NCBI GenBank assembly: GCA_029202485.1
Contig: CP119313.1
Location: forward strand, 4,774,001 to 4,838,000
Length of the DNA: 64,000 bases
Source of the DNA: Candidatus Pedobacter colombiensis
GTDB lineage: Bacteria; Bacteroidota; Bacteroidia; Sphingobacteriales; Sphingobacteriaceae
Direction: 5' to 3'
Shown here: one piece after another, positions 61,037 to 64,000 of the stretch
How the letters are laid out: the number at the start of each line of letters is the position of its first letter
Position numbering within the stretch: the first letter of the stretch is position 1
Notes under the pieces: model-generated
Told to the model about the DNA's origin: nothing
Seen by the model: only the letters and a program-made list of their open reading frames with translations
Databases searched by the model: none
Position numbers and translations under genes: made by a program

Positions 61037-62269
61037 ATGGATATACAAGACATTAAAAACCGTTTTGGAATTATAGGAGGCTCTCCCCTATTAAACCGTG
61101 CGATAGATATAGCGAGGCAGGTATCGCCGACCGATATGTCTGTATTGATTACCGGAGAGAGCGGCAGTGGTAAGGAGGTGTTCTCGCACATCATCCATCA
61201 GCTGAGCACCCGTAAACATGGTGCTTTTATTGCTGTAAACTGCGGAGCTATTCCTGAGGGTACAATTGACTCCGAATTGTTTGGTCATGAGAAAGGATCA
61301 TTTACGGGTGCTCATGAAGCCCGTAAAGGCTATTTTGAGGTCGCCAATGGCGGTACTATATTTCTAGATGAAGTTGCAGAGTTACCTTTGGGTACGCAAG
61401 CGCGTTTGCTTAGAATTCTGGAAAGTGGAGAATATTTACGGGTAGGCTCTTCAAAAGTACAAAAAACCGATGTACGCATTATTGCAGCTACCAATGTTGA
61501 TGTATACAACAGGGTGAAATCGGGCAAATTCCGTGAAGATCTTTATTACAGATTAAACACAGTGCCTTTGCGTATTCCTGCTTTGCATGAACGTAAGGAA
61601 GATATTTATCTTCTTTTCAGAAAGTTCTCTGCAGATTTTAGTGATAAATACAGAAGTCCGGGTATACAACTCGAGCCTGATGCCATACAAATCCTGAGCA
61701 ATTACAGCTGGCCGGGAAATGTGAGACAGCTGAAAAATATAGCGGAACAAATCTGTGTACTGGAAAAGGATAGAAATGTAACTGCTGCAGCATTGCTAAA
61801 TTACATCCCCAATGAGAGTGCCTCCAATTTGCCTATGGCGATTAATGGAGCCAGCAAAGAGGATTTTACGGAGCGTGATATTCTTTACAAAGTTCTTTTT
61901 GACATGAAAAAGGACATGATGGAATTGAAGAAATTAGTTGCAGAGATCATTCAAAGCGGTGGGAATACGGCTCATATTATGGCCGACAATCCGCACTATA
62001 TCAATCAGCTGTATCAGGATGTAGATCAAACGATGAGCAATGAGCAAACGTTGACCATTAAAAACCCCTCACAGAGTTCTCCGGTAGACTACAACTATAC
62101 CCAGGATGCTGAAGAAGTGGAAGAATCCCTATCACTAATCGATAAAGAGTCTGACCTAATTAAAAAGGCGTTAAAAAAGCATAAGGGTAAGCGTAAATTT
62201 GCAGCTCAGGAACTGGGTATCTCAGAACGCACGCTATATAGAAAAATTAAAGAATTGAATTTAAACTAA
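61037..62269 (+). CDS. Sigma-54-dependent transcriptional activator without receiver domain
   Basis: This 410-residue protein starts directly with the AAA+ domain: Walker A GESGSGKE (about 40-47), the sigma-54 contact loop GSFTGA (about 86-91), Walker B GTIFLDEVAELP and the sensor region DVRIIAATNVD. The C-terminus has a Fis-type HTH (KFAAQELGISERTLYRKIKEL). There is no N-terminal receiver, PAS or GAF domain, so activity is probably controlled by expression or a partner protein. It is 1 bp upstream of lptE, and the pair is likely co-transcribed. Confidence 0.92.
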   Translation: MDIQDIKNRFGIIGGSPLLNRAIDIARQVSPTDMSVLITGESGSGKEVFSHIIHQLSTRKHGAFIAVNCGAIPEGTIDSELFGHEKGSFTGAHEARKGYFEVANGGTIFLDEVAELPLGTQARLLRILESGEYLRVGSSKVQKTDVRIIAATNVDVYNRVKSGKFREDLYYRLNTVPLRIPALHERKEDIYLLFRKFSADFSDKYRSPGIQLEPDAIQILSNYSWPGNVRQLKNIAEQICVLEKDRNVTAAALLNYIPNESASNLPMAINGASKEDFTERDILYKVLFDMKKDMMELKKLVAEIIQSGGNTAHIMADNPHYINQLYQDVDQTMSNEQTLTIKNPSQSSPVDYNYTQDAEEVEESLSLIDKESDLIKKALKKHKGKRKFAAQELGISERTLYRKIKELNLN

Positions 62270-62270
62270 G

Positions 62271-62768
62271 ATGAAGAAGCTGTGTATACTTGTCGTTTTG
62301 TTTTTTTCGTTGAGCGGATGTAGAATAGCCCTAAATGGCGCATCTATCGGAGAGATGAAAACTGTGAACGTAACGGTTTTTGAAAATAATGCACCATTGG
62401 TAGTTCCTTATTTAAGTTCGCAATTTACGGAGAGTTTAAAAACAAGAATTCGTAATCAAACTAGCTTAAGTATTACGGCTAATGACGCACAAGGTGTTTT
62501 TTCGGGAAATATTACCGGATATAGCATAACCCCAGAGGCTATCGAAAACGGGAATAATCCTGTTGCCGGCGCCAACAGACTGACCATCGCCATCAATGTA
62601 AAGTACACCAACAACCTGAATCCTAAGCTGAGTTTTGAGCGAACATTTGAACGCTATAAAGTTTTTAAGCTAACGGGAACAATCGCGGCTATGGAACCGG
62701 GATTAATTACGGATGTTACCGCGCAATTGACGGAAGATATTTTTAACGCAGCTTTTGCACAATGGTAG
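62271..62768 (+). CDS. lptE: LptE family LPS-assembly lipoprotein
   Basis: This 165-residue lipoprotein (lipobox LSGC at about 14-17) has the LptE pattern in its Bacteroidota form: GEMKTVNVTVFENNAPLVVPYLSSQFTESLKTRI, then VFSGNITGYSITPEAIE and RLTIAINVKYTN, ending with ITDVTAQLTEDIFNAAFAQW. It would plug the LptD barrel for LPS insertion. It lies between the sigma-54 activator and a TPR-like protein. Confidence 0.85.
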   Translation: MKKLCILVVLFFSLSGCRIALNGASIGEMKTVNVTVFENNAPLVVPYLSSQFTESLKTRIRNQTSLSITANDAQGVFSGNITGYSITPEAIENGNNPVAGANRLTIAINVKYTNNLNPKLSFERTFERYKVFKLTGTIAAMEPGLITDVTAQLTEDIFNAAFAQW

Positions 62769-62801
62769 GCTAAAGTAGAGATCAATTATTAACTTAGCAA
62801 C

Positions 62802-63905
62802 GTGGAGCAGGAATTAGATATAAAACAACAACTGGGGGTGTGGCTTTCGGCACCTGAAAAGATAAGCAGGGAAGATGCTCCTGTGTTAAAAGATTTAGCA
62901 TTGCTTTATCCTTATTTTCAGCCATTGCATCTTTTATTGGCCAAAGCAACACTACAGGGACCGGAGCAAAATAACAACCTGGCCACTGCAGCTTTGTATA
63001 CTAATGGACAATTACTTCACAGCTTGCTTCATGCTCCTGAGGAACTTCATACGGCCAATTTTGAGGTCATTAATCCTGCATCTGACCAGAATAGCAGTCA
63101 GCCTGAACCAATTGAAGTATCTACAATAAACGAAGTACCTGCTGAAACTACTGAGCCGACTGAAAAGTCAGGTGCGGACATGGATGAGCAGGAAGTGTTC
63201 GAAGAAATTGGCGAGGTTGATGTTAAACCTGAGGATGACCTTGTTATGGAGAACATCGTAGCCTCAGATTTCTTTGCTTTTCAGGAAAGCTTTATTGCAG
63301 AAACAGTCATTCCTGATCAGGAAGATCCAAATTTCAGGCCCTCGCCTTTGCTGGAGCCAGCGAAACCTGAAGAGCCAATTGTGATCAGTAAGTATGACGA
63401 CGATCAGTTGCCTTATACATTTTTATGGTGGCTGGCTAAAACCAGGGCAGCGCATCAGCAGATATTCCAGCCTTATGCTTCACCAAGAAAAGCGAATTCG
63501 AATGAAGCGCATAAACCTGCTTCGCCCCAAAGGCCAAGTGAATTACAGCATCAGTATGTAGAGCATATATTTCATCTCCAAAGTCCTTTTAATGGTGAGG
63601 CGGAAGAAGAATATACTACGGAAGGTTTTAGAACCCCAAGCAAGGGTGATGAGATTATCGAGAGCTTTATTAAAAACGACCCTCAGATTGGCCCGCTGAA
63701 GCCGGAACAGATCGACAACGAGAATAAAGCGAAGAAGAGTGCGGAGGATCATAATGATCTGGTCTCTGAAACTTTAGCTAAAATATACATTGAACAAATG
63801 CTTTATGATAAGGCAATCGAGACTTACGAAAAATTAAGTTTGAAGTTTCCAGAAAAAAGACGTTACTTTGCCGACCTTATCCAATCTATAGAAAAGAAAA
63901 TTTAA
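62802..63905 (+). CDS. Conserved cytoplasmic protein with C-terminal TPR-like helix pair
   Basis: The start is GTG at 62802. 367 residues: an N-terminal helical segment (LGVWLSAPEKISREDAPVLKDLALLYPYFQPLHLLLAKATL), a long acidic, low-complexity middle (about 105-200), YTFLWWLAKTRAAHQQIFQPYA, and a C-terminal LAKIYIEQMLYDKAIETYEKLSLKFPEKRRYFADLIQSIEKK. The last part is TPR-like. Such proteins occur next to lptE and secG in Bacteroidota; the function is not known. It is 12 bp from secG. Confidence 0.75.
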   Translation: MEQELDIKQQLGVWLSAPEKISREDAPVLKDLALLYPYFQPLHLLLAKATLQGPEQNNNLATAALYTNGQLLHSLLHAPEELHTANFEVINPASDQNSSQPEPIEVSTINEVPAETTEPTEKSGADMDEQEVFEEIGEVDVKPEDDLVMENIVASDFFAFQESFIAETVIPDQEDPNFRPSPLLEPAKPEEPIVISKYDDDQLPYTFLWWLAKTRAAHQQIFQPYASPRKANSNEAHKPASPQRPSELQHQYVEHIFHLQSPFNGEAEEEYTTEGFRTPSKGDEIIESFIKNDPQIGPLKPEQIDNENKAKKSAEDHNDLVSETLAKIYIEQMLYDKAIETYEKLSLKFPEKRRYFADLIQSIEKKI

Positions 63906-63917
63906 CAATATAACATT

Positions 63918-64000
63918 ATGCTATTTTTAATTATTTTATTAATCATTGTTTGCGTTGCTTTAGGGCTGTTTGTTTTGGTACAAAATCCTAAGGGTGGTGG
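63918..64000 (+). CDS. secG: Protein translocase subunit SecG, partial (5' end)
   Basis: From the ATG at 63918 the frame reads MLFLIILLIIVCVALGLFVLVQNPKGG and runs off the window. A first membrane helix followed by LVQNPKGG is the SecG signature (the QNPKGGG loop). SecG assists the SecYE channel. Confidence 0.88.
   Translation, partial: MLFLIILLIIVCVALGLFVLVQNPKGG

Noticed and set aside
61091..61288. Minus-strand open frame in the sigma-54 activator
   Set aside because: Shadow of a strongly conserved AAA+ coding region.
1..64000. tRNA, rRNA and riboswitch genes
   Set aside because: No cloverleaf, rRNA segment or known riboswitch core was recognised by eye; a covariance-model search would be decisive.

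Overview
The window reads as a chromosomal segment of a member of the Bacteroidota, most likely family Sphingobacteriaceae (Pedobacter-like). This rests on gene content: a complete alternative complex III (act) operon feeding a cytochrome c oxidase, a TonB receptor with a CarboxypepD_reg-like N-terminus, many lipoproteins with short lipoboxes, DUF4251 and TlpA/DUF4369 proteins, and promoters that repeatedly match the Bacteroidota -7 box TAnnTTTG. No rRNA, tRNA, CRISPR array, intact transposase or prophage was recognised. The identity is inference; no database search was possible.

Layout. 1-12162 (minus strand) is a respiratory operon, actA-actB-actC-actD-actE-actF-ctaC(coxB)-ctaD(coxA), followed by a heme A synthase gene cut by the window edge. 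12416-18918 holds a deoxyhypusine synthase-like enzyme, an Omp85-type outer-membrane protein, a methyltransferase, a SirB1-like protein, an esterase, and prfB with its programmed +1 frameshift. 19150-22690 holds pgi, a DUF4251 protein and a glutaminyl cyclase lipoprotein. 22671-29231 (minus) is a run of tightly packed genes (SPOR protein, M20 amidohydrolase, secreted protein, serine hydrolase, dnaG, yraN). 29298-32606 is secA. 33236-36216 is a lysR/yeiH pair that looks interrupted by a small insertion carrying a nucleotidyltransferase-like gene and a small partner gene. 36218-36800 has a truncated ORF6N gene beside a periodic palindrome. 36971-48258 is mainly metabolism: purD, a TlpA thioredoxin, an arginase-fold protein lacking metal ligands, an epimerase, a phosphoserine phosphatase fused to pieces of phosphoglycerate dehydrogenase, a tryptophan dioxygenase family protein, ilvE and a DPP-IV-like peptidase. 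48432-55425 has a TPR/HTH regulator, then a TonB receptor, a beta-helix lipoprotein and a beta-propeller phytase, which look like one phytate-phosphate acquisition operon. 55518-59213 (minus) has two related AsmA-like proteins and a glycosyltransferase-like protein. 59405-64000 has miaB, a sigma-54 activator, lptE, a TPR-like protein and the start of secG.

The most unusual signals are non-coding. Four intergenic elements (near 21485, 48261, 55426 and 60839) are built from in-phase 7-bp units of the form (A/C)A(A/G)GANN. They are arranged as inverted arms around a conserved apex, each just after a plus-strand stop codon. A fifth element (36716-36802) has the same design with an 11-bp unit. A 1.07-kb insertion-like block (34133-35198) is bounded by 18-bp direct repeats of the lysR 3' end and contains a decayed second lysR end and a perfect 41-bp palindrome. 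Upstream of the phytase operon there are five TGTA-type repeats at about 11-bp steps, arranged like tandem Pho boxes immediately upstream of a promoter.

How the genes work together: ActABCDEF would oxidise menaquinol and pass electrons through its c-type hemes to the CuA site of CtaC and on to CtaD, whose heme A needs the adjacent CtaA/Cox15. The phytase locus would release phosphate from phytate at the cell surface, probably under phosphate control. The other genes are mostly housekeeping or envelope functions.
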